The position numbers and the translations under genes were made by a program. From Hyphococcus sp. (GTDB lineage Bacteria; Pseudomonadota; Alphaproteobacteria; Caulobacterales; Parvularculaceae), in assembly GCA_021604585.1 (NCBI GenBank), contig BQJG01000028.1:1-43969 (forward strand): DNA of 43,969 nt. The letters are read 5' to 3'. Below are positions 1-8,366 of this stretch, piece by piece. Under the pieces are notes generated by a model. The model had not been told where the DNA came from and ran no database searches. It saw only the letters and a list, made by a program, of their open reading frames with translations. Position 1 is the first letter of the stretch. Each line of letters begins with the position of its first letter.

Positions 1-399
1 GAAAAACATCTGTGGCCGGAGGAAAAGCCAGCGCGCGCCATCGCCCGTTCGGTCGCCGCTGAAATGCATTCCGGTTTTTCAAGCCTGCGCACTGTCTGGC
101 CGATGATGGTGACCCGCGAGGGGATGGCCCACACAACCTCCGGCGGCGTACAGAAAGACATCGACCGCATCAGCGATCTTTGGGCAAAATGCCGGAAGGA
201 ATTTGGCGCAGGGGGAGATTTTCTGTTCGGGAAATTTTCCATCGCCGACGCCATGTATGCGCCGGTGGTTTCGCGCTTCGTCACCTATGGCCCGCTCGAT
301 CTGTCGCCGGAGGCCGCACGCTATCGCGACATGATCATGGCCCTGCCCGCCATGAAGAAATGGACCGATGGCGCGCGGACGGAGTTGGCGGCGAACTGA
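1..399 (+). CDS. Glutathione S-transferase, C-terminal part (cut by window edge)
   Basis: The frame is open from the first base, so the gene starts upstream of the window; 132 C-terminal residues are visible. The first ones include LWPEEKPARAIARSV followed by AEMHSGF, a pattern typical of the all-helical C-terminal domain of bacterial GSTs, followed by KFSIADAMYAPVVSRF, the conserved hydrophobic core with the N-capping Ser-x-x-Asp box (SIAD). The thioredoxin-like N-terminal domain that binds glutathione lies outside the window, so substrate class cannot be judged. The product would be a cytosolic GSH-conjugating or GSH-binding enzyme. It is followed 61 bases later by pmbA on the same strand, so the two may be co-transcribed. 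Family is secure; exact role is unknown. Confidence 0.9.
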   Translation, partial: EKHLWPEEKPARAIARSVAAEMHSGFSSLRTVWPMMVTREGMAHTTSGGVQKDIDRISDLWAKCRKEFGAGGDFLFGKFSIADAMYAPVVSRFVTYGPLDLSPEAARYRDMIMALPAMKKWTDGARTELAAN

Positions 400-460
400 C
401 CGGTCTAGATCTTCTGTCCCCAACTTGCGCGGCGGCGCCCAACCGACTATCCCCTCGCCC

Positions 461-1804
461 ATGCAAACAAAAGACGCGCAGTCCATTCTTGAAAAGCTGA
501 TCGCCAGCGCCAAGGCCGCCGGGGCCGAGGCCGCTGACGCGGTGCTCTACAATTCTGTTTCCAGCGGGGTTTCCTGGCGAATGGGCAAGCTCGAAGATGT
601 CGAGCGGTCCGAGGCGCGCGATCTCGGCCTCCGGGTGCTGGTCGGCAAGCGCCAGGCCTCGGTCTCAACCACCGATCATTCGCCCACCGCCCTCGCCGAA
701 CTCGCCGAACGCTGCACCGCCATGGCGAAAGCCGCGCCCGAAGACCCCTATTGCGGACTTGCGCCCGCCGACCGCCTCGCGAAGGCGCCATTCCCGGAAC
801 TCGATCTTGGTGATTTCACTGAACCTTCAACCGAAGCATTGAAAACACGCGCCGCCGAATGTGAAGCCGCCGCGCTCGCCGTCAAAGGCATCGTCAATTC
901 CTCCGGCGCCGGCGCGAGCTATGGCGAAGGCTGGAAATGGCTGATGACCAGCCACGGCTTTTTCGGTCAATCGGGCGGGTCAAGCCATTCCGTTTCCGTC
1001 AGTGTCGTCGGCCAGGACAAAAACGGCATGGAGACCGACTATGATTACGACTCCAAAACCCATGTGGATGAGCTCGCCGACGCCGCCAAGATTGGCGCCA
1101 GCGCGGGCGAACGCACCGTCCGCCGTCTCAGCCCGAAAAAACTCAAGAGTCAAACAGCGCCGGTAATTTTTGACAACCGCCTTTCCAGTTCGCTGATCGG
1201 ACAATTATCGGGCGCGGTGAATGGCGCGGCCATCGCGCGCGGTGTCAGCTTTCTCAAAAATAAAATGGGCGAGAAAATTTTCTCTGACTCAATCAACATC
1301 CTCGACGATCCGCATGTGGCGCGCGGCGCCGGATCACGTCCGTTTGACGGCGAAGGCCTCGCCAATGAACGCATTGAACTGATCAAGGACGGCTTCCTGA
1401 CATCCTGGTTTTTAAATTCCGCGCAGGCGAAGCAGCTTGGCCTTGAAAGCAATGGACGGGCGACGCGCGGCGCGGGCGGTGCGCCGGGATCGGGGTCGAC
1501 CAATCTGACGCTGGCGCCCGGCAAGGCGTCGCTTGGCGATTTATTAGCCCAAGCGAAAAATGGCCTTTACGTCACCGATATGTTTGGCCCGCAGGTGAAC
1601 CCCAATACCGGCGACTATTCAGTCGGCTGCTCGGGTTTTTGGGTCGAAAATGGCGCGATCGCTTATCCCGTGAGTGAAATCACCATCGCCGGCAATATCC
1701 TCGACATGTATGCGGGCCTTATCCCCGCAAACGATCTTGAAATTCGCGGCGCGACAAACGCACCGAGTGTTCTCGTTCCAGCGATGACGATCGCGGGCGA
1801 CTAA
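461..1804 (+). CDS. pmbA: TldE/PmbA metalloprotease-like subunit
   Basis: The 447-residue protein matches the TldD/PmbA family in length and in its modules: an N-terminal domain beginning MQTKDAQSILEKLIASAKAA, a conserved centre (APVIFDNRLSSSLIG), and a C-terminal half containing RPFDGEGLANERIELIKDG and GDYSVGCSGFWVENGAIAYP. In E. coli TldE pairs with TldD to form a heterodimeric protease that processes microcin B17 and degrades CcdA; TldD carries the metal site and TldE does not. The HExxxH motif of TldD is absent here, which supports TldE. The ATG at 461 gives the usual family N-terminus; longer in-frame starts would run into GST. A tldD partner is not in the window. DUF4170 follows 20 bases downstream. 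Confidence 0.93.
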   Translation: MQTKDAQSILEKLIASAKAAGAEAADAVLYNSVSSGVSWRMGKLEDVERSEARDLGLRVLVGKRQASVSTTDHSPTALAELAERCTAMAKAAPEDPYCGLAPADRLAKAPFPELDLGDFTEPSTEALKTRAAECEAAALAVKGIVNSSGAGASYGEGWKWLMTSHGFFGQSGGSSHSVSVSVVGQDKNGMETDYDYDSKTHVDELADAAKIGASAGERTVRRLSPKKLKSQTAPVIFDNRLSSSLIGQLSGAVNGAAIARGVSFLKNKMGEKIFSDSINILDDPHVARGAGSRPFDGEGLANERIELIKDGFLTSWFLNSAQAKQLGLESNGRATRGAGGAPGSGSTNLTLAPGKASLGDLLAQAKNGLYVTDMFGPQVNPNTGDYSVGCSGFWVENGAIAYPVSEITIAGNILDMYAGLIPANDLEIRGATNAPSVLVPAMTIAGD

Positions 1805-1824
1805 ACTTTCTCACGGAGCCATTG

Positions 1825-2058
1825 ATGACTGACAAACAATTGCTGCATTTCGTATTCGGCGGCGAACTGGAAAATCTTGAGGAAGTTAAATTCCGGGATT
1901 TATCCAAACTTGATCTCGTCGGCGTCTATCCGAATTACGCCGAAGCGTCAAAAGCCTGGCGCGCAAAAGCGCAGTCAACCGTCGACAATGCGCATATGCG
2001 GTATTTCATCGTTCATATGCACAAGCTTCTCGATCCGGACGGCGACGGAAAGTTCTGA
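1825..2058 (+). CDS. DUF4170 family small protein
   Basis: This 77-residue soluble protein matches my memory of the alphaproteobacterial DUF4170 family: MTDKQLLHFVFGGEL at the start, LVGVYPNYAEASKAWRAKAQ in the middle, and a closing HMRYFIVHMHKLLDPDG. No catalytic motif or membrane segment is visible. A TTG lies one codon upstream, but the ATG at 1825 is preceded by a CACGGAG ribosome-binding site at suitable distance. It sits between pmbA and a phosphatase gene, just before the lipid A block. In other Alphaproteobacteria, as I recall, DUF4170 genes also lie next to cysQ and the DUF374/waaA/lpxK genes, so an envelope link is plausible, but the function is unknown. Confidence 0.88.
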   Translation: MTDKQLLHFVFGGELENLEEVKFRDLSKLDLVGVYPNYAEASKAWRAKAQSTVDNAHMRYFIVHMHKLLDPDGDGKF

Positions 2059-2065
2059 CGCCGGC

Positions 2066-2761
2066 GTGGCTGCTCCACTCACACGCGAAGAGTTTCAAAC
2101 GCCAGATGGGCGCAAACGCGCCTGGCGCGCATTGATGCTTGGCGATCATGGCTTCTTGCGCACGGTCTACGACAACACGCATGAAATTGCGCCCGGAAAA
2201 ATGTGGCGCACCTATCAGCCGAGCCCGGCGCATCTCGAACGCTGGGCGGCGAAAGGCGTCAAGACTGTTGTCAATCTGCGCGGCGATAATCCCAGCGGCT
2301 TTTTGTTTCTCGAAGAAGAAGCCTGCACGCGGCTTGGATTGCAGCTGACGAATTTCCGCGTCTATTCGCGCGATGCGCCATCAAAGGAAATCCTCCACCA
2401 CGCGCGCGACTTGTTCAACAACATTGAATATCCCGCCATCATGCATTGCAAATCCGGCGCTGATCGTGCGGGATTGATGTCAGTGCTGTATCTGTTCTTT
2501 CATGAAGACGCGCCGCTGGATCAGGCGCTTGAACAGCTTTCATTCAAATATGGCCATGTGAAAGCGGGCAAAACCGGCGTGATCGATGCGGCGTTTGAGC
2601 GCTATATCGCACATGCCAAGGCGAACAATATTACGCTCACATCTGTAGACGCGTTTTTTGACTGGGTCGAAAGCGATTATGATCCAGCCGACGTAAAAGC
2701 CGCGTTCCGCTCCAAAGGTTGGGGCGACTTGCTGACCGAAATCATTTTGCGGCGGGAATAA
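2066..2761 (+). CDS. Dual-specificity/tyrosine phosphatase-like protein (CX5R)
   Basis: The 231-residue product has the cysteine phosphatase fold. The sheet strand KGVKTVVNLRG (about 64-73) is followed by a candidate general-acid loop with Asp103 (SRDAPS) and the P-loop HCKSGADRAG, giving Cys128 as nucleophile and Arg134 as phosphate ligand. A longer reading would start inside DUF4170. GTG 2066, seven bases after the DUF4170 stop, places the start just before TREEFQTPDGRKRAW. No signal peptide is evident. Although it looks like a protein phosphatase, its position between DUF4170 and the msbA/DUF374/waaA/lpxK block suggests an envelope substrate. The Caulobacter tyrosine phosphatase homologue CtpA, needed for normal lipid A, is a precedent; orthology is untested. 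Confidence 0.85.
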   Translation: MAAPLTREEFQTPDGRKRAWRALMLGDHGFLRTVYDNTHEIAPGKMWRTYQPSPAHLERWAAKGVKTVVNLRGDNPSGFLFLEEEACTRLGLQLTNFRVYSRDAPSKEILHHARDLFNNIEYPAIMHCKSGADRAGLMSVLYLFFHEDAPLDQALEQLSFKYGHVKAGKTGVIDAAFERYIAHAKANNITLTSVDAFFDWVESDYDPADVKAAFRSKGWGDLLTEIILRRE

Positions 2762-2769
2762 ACCACGCG

Positions 2770-3453
2770 TCAATCGAGAAAGAAATTTGGCGGCGGCGGC
2801 AGCGCCAGACCGTCAAAAGCATGGTCCTTGTGCTTTCCATTTTTGTTCACCCAGCCCATAAATAAATGCGCCGACCATCGATTGGGGTTCGGCGCGGCGC
2901 GCGCGTGACGATGATGCACGCCCTGATAAGCAACCGCATCGCCGGGATTCATTTTCAAACAAACATAATCCTGTTCGTTAAATGTCCATTCTGGCGTCGC
3001 TGCATCGGTCTCGCCATCTTCAAGGCGCTTAGAGTCAATCCACAAATCCCACACGGCGTCGTCGGAATATCCGAGCGTGAGAGAAAGGCTGTGCTCATTC
3101 GACGGCCGGTCATTGTGTACGTTAAGTTGAGCGCCCCGGCCATAAACACGGCCATAAGCATAGGCGGGCAGTAATTGCTCGCCAGTGATTTCCTGCATGG
3201 TCGGCGTCAGCCCCCACAGCAATGCAAGCGAGAACGGAAAATGATTGCTGAATAATTCGAGCGAAGGCTGGCTCACCGCCAGCGCATTCATGCGAAAACG
3301 CTGTTGCTTTTCCGGCGCATCGCCAATGGCTTTTTGCATGATGGCGAGATACGCGCCGGTAATCTCGCGCGGCAATAACTCCTTGAGCAGGACAAAGCCC
3401 TTCGTATTGTATTGAGTATTCCGGTCCATGTTGATTCCAGTTTGCTCGGTCAT
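2770..3453 (-). CDS. Fe(II)/2-oxoglutarate-dependent oxygenase-like protein
   Basis: The 227-residue protein opens with NTKGFVLLKELLPREI, the N-terminal strand-helix of the phytanoyl-CoA dioxygenase-like group. It carries an HxD metal pair (NVHNDRPSNEHSL), a distal histidine in a jelly-roll pattern (PGDAVAYQGVHHRHAR), and a downstream arginine (NRWSAHLFM) suited to bind 2-oxoglutarate. Iron-dependent hydroxylation of an unknown substrate is therefore likely. The start lies only 5 bases after the msbA stop on the same strand, so the two are almost certainly one transcript. That context makes a lipid or glycan substrate attractive, in the way that LpxO (a different oxygenase subfamily) hydroxylates lipid A. 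An alternative start at the Met in INMDRNTQ would drop eight residues. Confidence 0.75.
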   Translation of the reverse strand: MTEQTGINMDRNTQYNTKGFVLLKELLPREITGAYLAIMQKAIGDAPEKQQRFRMNALAVSQPSLELFSNHFPFSLALLWGLTPTMQEITGEQLLPAYAYGRVYGRGAQLNVHNDRPSNEHSLSLTLGYSDDAVWDLWIDSKRLEDGETDAATPEWTFNEQDYVCLKMNPGDAVAYQGVHHRHARAAPNPNRWSAHLFMGWVNKNGKHKDHAFDGLALPPPPNFFLD

Positions 3454-3458
3454 GTGCT

Positions 3459-5285
3459 TTACGTGAGCTGTAGCGCCGCCTGGCGGGCATAGGCGCCGTC
3501 TTTTGCGATCAACTCGTCATGCGTTCCCGTTTCAATAATCGCGCCTTCATCCATGACGACAATCATGTCGGCGTTTTTCACTGTCGCAAGGCGATGCGCA
3601 ATGACTAGAGTCGTTCGTCCCTTCGCCAGCCGCGCCAGCGCTTCCTGAATTTTCGCTTCCGATTCTGCGTCCAGCGCTGAGGTCGCTTCATCGAGCAACA
3701 GGATCGGCGCATCCTTCAGGAACGCGCGTGCAAGCGCCACGCGCTGGCGCTGGCCGCCCGAGAGATTGGCGCCGCCCTCGCCCAGCACGGTGTCGTAGCC
3801 GTTCGGAAGGTTGGCGATAAACTCGTTCGCCGCCGCATTTTCCGCTGCGCGAATAATATCTGCACGAGATGCGCCAGGATTTCCGAAGGCGATGTTTTCC
3901 AGCGCCGACATGTTGAACAGAATCGCCTCCTGCGAGACCAGCGCCATCCGCGCACGCAGCGAGCGCAACGTCACTTCTGCGATATTCTCGCCATCGATTA
4001 AAATGCGCCCTGCGGCAGGGTCATACAATCGCGGCAGCAAATTCATCAGCGTTGATTTGCCTGCGCCCGAGGCGCCGACAAGCGCCGCCATCGCACCCGC
4101 CGGTATTTGGAGCGAAACATCCGTCACTGCCTGGCGGCCTTCGTCATAAGCGAAAAAGATTTTTTCAAAACGGATGGCGCCCGGCCCGGCGGTGAGATCG
4201 ACGGCGTCTGGCGCGTTGCGGATCGTTGGCGTGCTGTCGATCAGTGACAACATGCGCTCAAAAGCAGCAAAGCCTTCCTGCATAACGGCGTTCAATGTGC
4301 TTAAGCCGCGCGCAGGTTGCGACAACAACAACAGCGCTGTCATAAAGCCTGTGAACTCGGAAAAGCTGGTGACGCCCGAAGAAATTCTCAGCGCCACGAC
4401 GCTGATGATTGCTGCAACCGCAATGGAGCCGGCGATAAACACAAGCGGTTCGTTCAACGCGCGCGCATAAGCCATTTTTTTCAGCAACGCCAAACGCTCG
4501 TCAAAGGCCGCGCTCGCCCGCGCGCGCTCCAGCGGCTCGATCTGATAGGTCTTCACCATGCGAGCCCCAGTTACGCTTTCACCGATCAGCGCCGTCAGAT
4601 CTCCCGCCTGCTCTTGCGCGCTGCGCGAGGCGCTTCGCAAGATTTTACCAATACGAGCAACAACCAGGCCAACAGCGGCGTATATGACAATAACGATGGC
4701 GAACAGGACCGCATCAAACCAGATCATGGCGGCGCACAGTCCGGCACAGGTGAGCGCGTCGCGAACCCCATTCGATAATCGAGTCAGCGTCTCGCGCAGC
4801 ACCGTCACGTCATTGGTGAAGCGCGCCATATGCTGGCCCGACACTTCGCGCCGCACTTGCAACAGATCGAGTGCAGTCAGCCGGTCGAACATATCGTTCT
4901 GGATATCGCGCAGGGCGCCAAGCGCGGCGCCAGCGTTCAGCCGGCTGATTGCATAAAGCGATGCTGCGTAAACAACGCCCAACCCAATGATCGCGACCGG
5001 TCCGGCGACAGCGACACGCGCAAGGGATGCGGGCGCCTCGCCCGAGCCGGACAAGCCGGCGAACACCCATTCCACCCCAAACGCGATCGCCGCATTGGCG
5101 CCCGAATATACAGCCATCGCCACAAGCGCCAAGGCGAAGCGCGGCCAGTATCGCGCCAGATACTCGCGCCAAAGACGGCCGGCGAGCGCCAGCGTCGAGA
5201 CGGATTTCACCAAGTCCTGATCTTTCGGTTCGGGCGGTTGGGCGGCCAAGCGGCGCTCCTTTAAATTTTCTGCAAGATTGAACAA
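3459..5285 (-). CDS. msbA: MsbA-type lipid A flippase, ABC exporter half-transporter
   Basis: The 608-residue protein has a six-helix type IV exporter domain (about residues 30-335) fused to an ATPase. The ATPase shows Walker A GASGAGKST, a Q-loop in ALVSQEAILF, signature LSGGQRQR, Walker B ILLLDEATSALD and H-loop VIAHR. Length and layout fit MsbA, which flips lipid A-core across the inner membrane. The assignment to MsbA rather than another exporter rests partly on context: it is divergent from the DUF374/waaA/lpxK/acyltransferase operon, with only 68 bases between. The N-terminal extension of about 30 residues before the first helix is charged. An oxygenase gene follows immediately. Upstream, the divergent intergenic stretch must hold both promoters. 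Confidence 0.87.
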   Translation of the reverse strand: MFNLAENLKERRLAAQPPEPKDQDLVKSVSTLALAGRLWREYLARYWPRFALALVAMAVYSGANAAIAFGVEWVFAGLSGSGEAPASLARVAVAGPVAIIGLGVVYAASLYAISRLNAGAALGALRDIQNDMFDRLTALDLLQVRREVSGQHMARFTNDVTVLRETLTRLSNGVRDALTCAGLCAAMIWFDAVLFAIVIVIYAAVGLVVARIGKILRSASRSAQEQAGDLTALIGESVTGARMVKTYQIEPLERARASAAFDERLALLKKMAYARALNEPLVFIAGSIAVAAIISVVALRISSGVTSFSEFTGFMTALLLLSQPARGLSTLNAVMQEGFAAFERMLSLIDSTPTIRNAPDAVDLTAGPGAIRFEKIFFAYDEGRQAVTDVSLQIPAGAMAALVGASGAGKSTLMNLLPRLYDPAAGRILIDGENIAEVTLRSLRARMALVSQEAILFNMSALENIAFGNPGASRADIIRAAENAAANEFIANLPNGYDTVLGEGGANLSGGQRQRVALARAFLKDAPILLLDEATSALDAESEAKIQEALARLAKGRTTLVIAHRLATVKNADMIVVMDEGAIIETGTHDELIAKDGAYARQAALQLT

Positions 5286-5353
5286 ATTCCGGTCGCGCCC
5301 ATTGTCGCCAGCGCCGCCTCGCGAAGCAAGCTATTGACCCCGCGGGAAAATTG

Positions 5354-6085
5354 ATGAACCCCGGACGGATGCTCAAACGCCTTTTAAAAAGCGCCTTCGT
5401 TCTGCGCCTCGCCAGCCTGCTGATCGGCGCCTATATCCGGCTGGTCTACGCGACCTCGCGCTGGACGGTGATCGGACGCGAGCATGTGGATGCAGCGGGC
5501 GGCGGCGCGATCCTCGCCTTCTGGCATGGGCGGCTATTAATGGGCGCCGCGATCCGCCGCCAGACGGGACGCCGGGTCTTCATGTTGATTTCCGCTCATC
5601 GTGACGGCGAAATCATTGCGCGCGGCGTTTCCGGATTTGGCGTTGAATTTATTCGCGGGTCGGCGGCGAACCCGAACAAACCGGGCAAGGACAAGAGCGG
5701 CGCGTCGGCGATTGCGCAAATGATTGCAGCGTTGCATGAGGGCGCGATTGTCGGATTTACGCCGGACGGCCCGCGCGGGCCGGGAGAGCGCGCCAAGCCG
5801 GGCGTCGTCCGGCTGGCGCAGATGAGCGGCGCGCCGATCATTCCCGCCGCTTATTCCATCAATTGCGGCAAGCGTCTTTCGAGCTGGGACCGGTTCTTGC
5901 TGGCCGCGCCGTTTGCAAAAGGCTATTACGTTGCAGGGGCGCCAATTCATGTTCCTGCCGATGCTGACGCCGGACAGCGTGAAGTTTTGCGGAAGCAACT
6001 GGAAGCAGCGCTGAACGACGTCACTCGCGATGCAGACGCGCGCGCCGGACGGATAACAGTGGAAAAGAATAACAAAGCACCATGA
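5354..6085 (+). CDS. DUF374 lysophospholipid acyltransferase-like protein
   Basis: The 243-residue protein belongs to the DUF374 branch of the LPLAT superfamily. It has an N-terminal hydrophobic helix (VLRLASLLIGAYIRLVYA), the acyltransferase motif around AFWHGRLLMG, a second block LISAHRDGEIIARG, and FTPDGPRGPG, the conserved substrate loop. The family is routinely found next to waaA and lpxK in Alphaproteobacteria, but its acceptor has not been settled to my knowledge. It is the first gene of a four-gene operon in which each junction overlaps. TTG 5351 precedes the ATG by one codon; the ATG at 5354 is preferred, and a second in-frame ATG at 5369 cannot be excluded. The start of waaA overlaps its stop by 4 bases. 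Confidence 0.88.
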   Translation: MNPGRMLKRLLKSAFVLRLASLLIGAYIRLVYATSRWTVIGREHVDAAGGGAILAFWHGRLLMGAAIRRQTGRRVFMLISAHRDGEIIARGVSGFGVEFIRGSAANPNKPGKDKSGASAIAQMIAALHEGAIVGFTPDGPRGPGERAKPGVVRLAQMSGAPIIPAAYSINCGKRLSSWDRFLLAAPFAKGYYVAGAPIHVPADADAGQREVLRKQLEAALNDVTRDADARAGRITVEKNNKAP

Positions 6086-7386
6086 CGGCAAGACCGCGCG
6101 AACCATTAGGGCTTAAAATCTATCGCACCGTGAGTCGCGCGGGAGAACCGGTCGCGTCCTTCGCGCTCAAGCAACGATTGAAAGCCGGGAAAGAAGACGC
6201 CGCGCGCATCAGCGAACGCAAAGGCGAAGCCGGCCGGCCCCGCCCAGACGGACCGCTTGTCTGGATACATGGCGCCAGTGTCGGCGAGTCCTTATCGGTC
6301 ATACCGCTGGTCGAACGGCTGCGCGCCGACAGGCCGGGCTACAATTTCCTCGTGACCACCGGAACGATTACTTCCGCCAAACTGATGCAGGAACGCCTGC
6401 CGTCCGGCGCCTTTCACCAATTCATTCCGCTCGATCATCCGGACTATGTGGCGTCATTTCTCGATCATTGGCGGCCCGACGCGGCGTTGTTCGTTGAATC
6501 TGAATTCTGGCCCAATCTCATTCTCGGCGCACGCCAACGGGCTGGGTTTATGGCGCTCGTTAATGGCCGCGTTTCCCCGCGATCCTTTGAGGACTGGAAA
6601 CGCCAGCCCAATGCCATCAAGTTTATTCTTTCTTCGTTCGATGTCATTCTTGCCCAGGATCCGCAAAACGCAGAACGATTGTCGATGTTGTCAGGACGAT
6701 CCATCAAGACATTTGGAAACTTGAAATACGCCGCACCGGCGCTGCCCGGCGATGAAGCTGCGCTTTCGTCGCTCACGCCGCAAGTCGGCGAACGACCGCG
6801 CTGGCTGGCGGCTAGCACGCATCCCGGTGAAGAAGAGCCTGTACTGAAGGCGGCGAGGCTATTGCGCGACGACATCGCCGGTCTCCTGACGATTATCACC
6901 CCGCGCCATCCGGGCCGCGGCGCAGAAATCGCCAGCCTTTGCGCGTCTGAAGGGCTTTCTTGCGCACAGCGGTCACGCGGCGAGTCGATTTCTCCGCAGA
7001 CGGATGTCTATATCGCCGACACGCTTGGCGAGCTCGGACTGTTTTACCGCCTTTGCGATGTCAGCTTTGTCGGCGGCAGCCTCGCAGATAAGGGCGGACA
7101 CAACCCGCTTGAGCCCGCCCGTCTTGGCGCAGCCATTTTGCACGGCCCGCACATTTTTAATTTTACCGAGACCTATGCGGAAATGCGCCGGACCGGTGGC
7201 GCAGCCCTGACTCGCAATGAAAGGGAGATCGCTTCCGCCGTGCGCCGGCTTTTTGCAGACGACAAAACCCGCTTGGCGATGACCGCCGCCGCCAGGCACG
7301 CCGCCGAGGCGGGCGCCGAACGCATCTTGGCTGATGTTTGCGCGCAGATAGAACCCGCCCTGCCTGCGGGCGGCGCTGTAAATTGA
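6082..7386 (+). CDS. waaA: 3-deoxy-D-manno-octulosonic acid (Kdo) transferase
   Basis: The 434-residue protein is a GT30-family glycosyltransferase of GT-B fold that adds Kdo from CMP-Kdo to lipid IVA on the inner membrane. Diagnostic features are WIHGASVGESLSVIPL, holding the catalytic Glu in the first Rossmann domain, LFVESEFWPN, and the C-terminal donor-site block FVGGSLADKGGHNPLEPA. The N-terminal 50 residues are basic rather than a clear transmembrane helix, and would mediate peripheral membrane contact. ATG 6082 overlaps the DUF374 stop (ATGA), so translation is probably coupled. Number of Kdo residues added cannot be read from the sequence. Confidence 0.96.
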   Translation: MTARPREPLGLKIYRTVSRAGEPVASFALKQRLKAGKEDAARISERKGEAGRPRPDGPLVWIHGASVGESLSVIPLVERLRADRPGYNFLVTTGTITSAKLMQERLPSGAFHQFIPLDHPDYVASFLDHWRPDAALFVESEFWPNLILGARQRAGFMALVNGRVSPRSFEDWKRQPNAIKFILSSFDVILAQDPQNAERLSMLSGRSIKTFGNLKYAAPALPGDEAALSSLTPQVGERPRWLAASTHPGEEEPVLKAARLLRDDIAGLLTIITPRHPGRGAEIASLCASEGLSCAQRSRGESISPQTDVYIADTLGELGLFYRLCDVSFVGGSLADKGGHNPLEPARLGAAILHGPHIFNFTETYAEMRRTGGAALTRNEREIASAVRRLFADDKTRLAMTAAARHAAEAGAERILADVCAQIEPALPAGGAVN

Positions 7387-8366
7387 TACGCGAACCATGG
7401 TTCTGGCGCGGCCAATCCTTTGCGGCACGCGCAGCAACGGCGATGATGATTCCCGCCGCGCTCGCCTATCAGGCCGCACATCAATTGCGCTGGCGCCTGA
7501 CGCGCCCCGCCCGTGCGCCAGTCCCCGTCATCTGCGTCGGCAACGCCTCGCTGGGCGGCTCCGGCAAAACCCCTTTCGCCATGCTCGCCGCCGACTTGCT
7601 TGGTGAGGGAGGCGTTCGCGCTGTCTTTCTCACGCGCGGCTATGGCGGCGCCCTGACGGGGCCGGTCGTCGTCAATCCAGACCGTCACGATGCAGACGAT
7701 ATCGGCGATGAAGCGCTGTTGCTCGCCCGGTATGGACCCGTTGTTGTCTCGCGGCGGCGCCATGAGGGAGCAATCCTCGCCGCTCAACAAGGCGCGCAAG
7801 TCATCATTATGGACGATGGATTTCAAAATCCATCTCTGCACAAGGATATGTCGATCCTGATTATCGGCGCCGACGAACAAGAATCAAACGGCGCCCTGTT
7901 TCCCGCCGGCCCGTTTCGTGAACGTCCCGCCAGCGCGCGAGCGCGCGCGACTATAACGGTTTGTGTGGGCGCAGAAAACGGCAGCGCTGATTTCCACGCC
8001 TGGCTGGCGCCGGAAAACGCGCCTGCGCCGGAGCGGATCGTTGCTTTCGCCGGCATCGGCAAGCCGGAAAAATTTTTCGCCTCGGTTGAAGCATGCGGTT
8101 TTGAGATTGCCGCCCGCATTCCCTTCCCCGACCACCACCGCTTTACCGCAGCGGAGCTTAGCGTGCTAAAAAAAACCGCAGCAAAAGAACAAGCGCGACT
8201 TATCTGCACCGAGAAGGATTTCGTCCGCTTGCCGCAAGATTTCCGCCAAAACGTGTTGACCCTGCCGGTTGTCATGCAGGTCAACGATCCCGCCCGATTG
8301 AAGCAGCACCTGTTGAGCGTTATGAGTCAGCCCATGCACTCGCCTCATCATCATAATGACGACTAG
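7383..8366 (+). CDS. lpxK: Tetraacyldisaccharide 4'-kinase
   Basis: LpxK phosphorylates the 4' position of the tetraacyldisaccharide lipid A precursor at the inner membrane. The 327-residue product has an N-terminal amphipathic/hydrophobic segment, the P-loop VGNASLGGSGKTPFA (Walker A), FLTRGYGGAL, and the Walker B-like IIMDDGFQNPSL, all classic for LpxK. The start is the TTG at 7383, which overlaps the waaA stop and yields the family-typical N-terminus IREPWFW. No ATG fits without a long truncation or overlap. A short His-rich tail (HSPHHHNDD) closes the protein and overlaps the start of the next acyltransferase by 11 bases. Confidence 0.96.
   Translation: MIREPWFWRGQSFAARAATAMMIPAALAYQAAHQLRWRLTRPARAPVPVICVGNASLGGSGKTPFAMLAADLLGEGGVRAVFLTRGYGGALTGPVVVNPDRHDADDIGDEALLLARYGPVVVSRRRHEGAILAAQQGAQVIIMDDGFQNPSLHKDMSILIIGADEQESNGALFPAGPFRERPASARARATITVCVGAENGSADFHAWLAPENAPAPERIVAFAGIGKPEKFFASVEACGFEIAARIPFPDHHRFTAAELSVLKKTAAKEQARLICTEKDFVRLPQDFRQNVLTLPVVMQVNDPARLKQHLLSVMSQPMHSPHHHNDD

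Noticed and set aside
1877..2065. N-terminal extension of the phosphatase into the DUF4170 gene
   Set aside because: The extension is out of frame with DUF4170, lacks family similarity and would imply a long overlap; GTG 2066 is a natural start.
5537..6106. Open frame of 189 codons antisense to the DUF374 gene
   Set aside because: Overlaps a recognised gene throughout, with Arg/Ala-rich composition and no family match.
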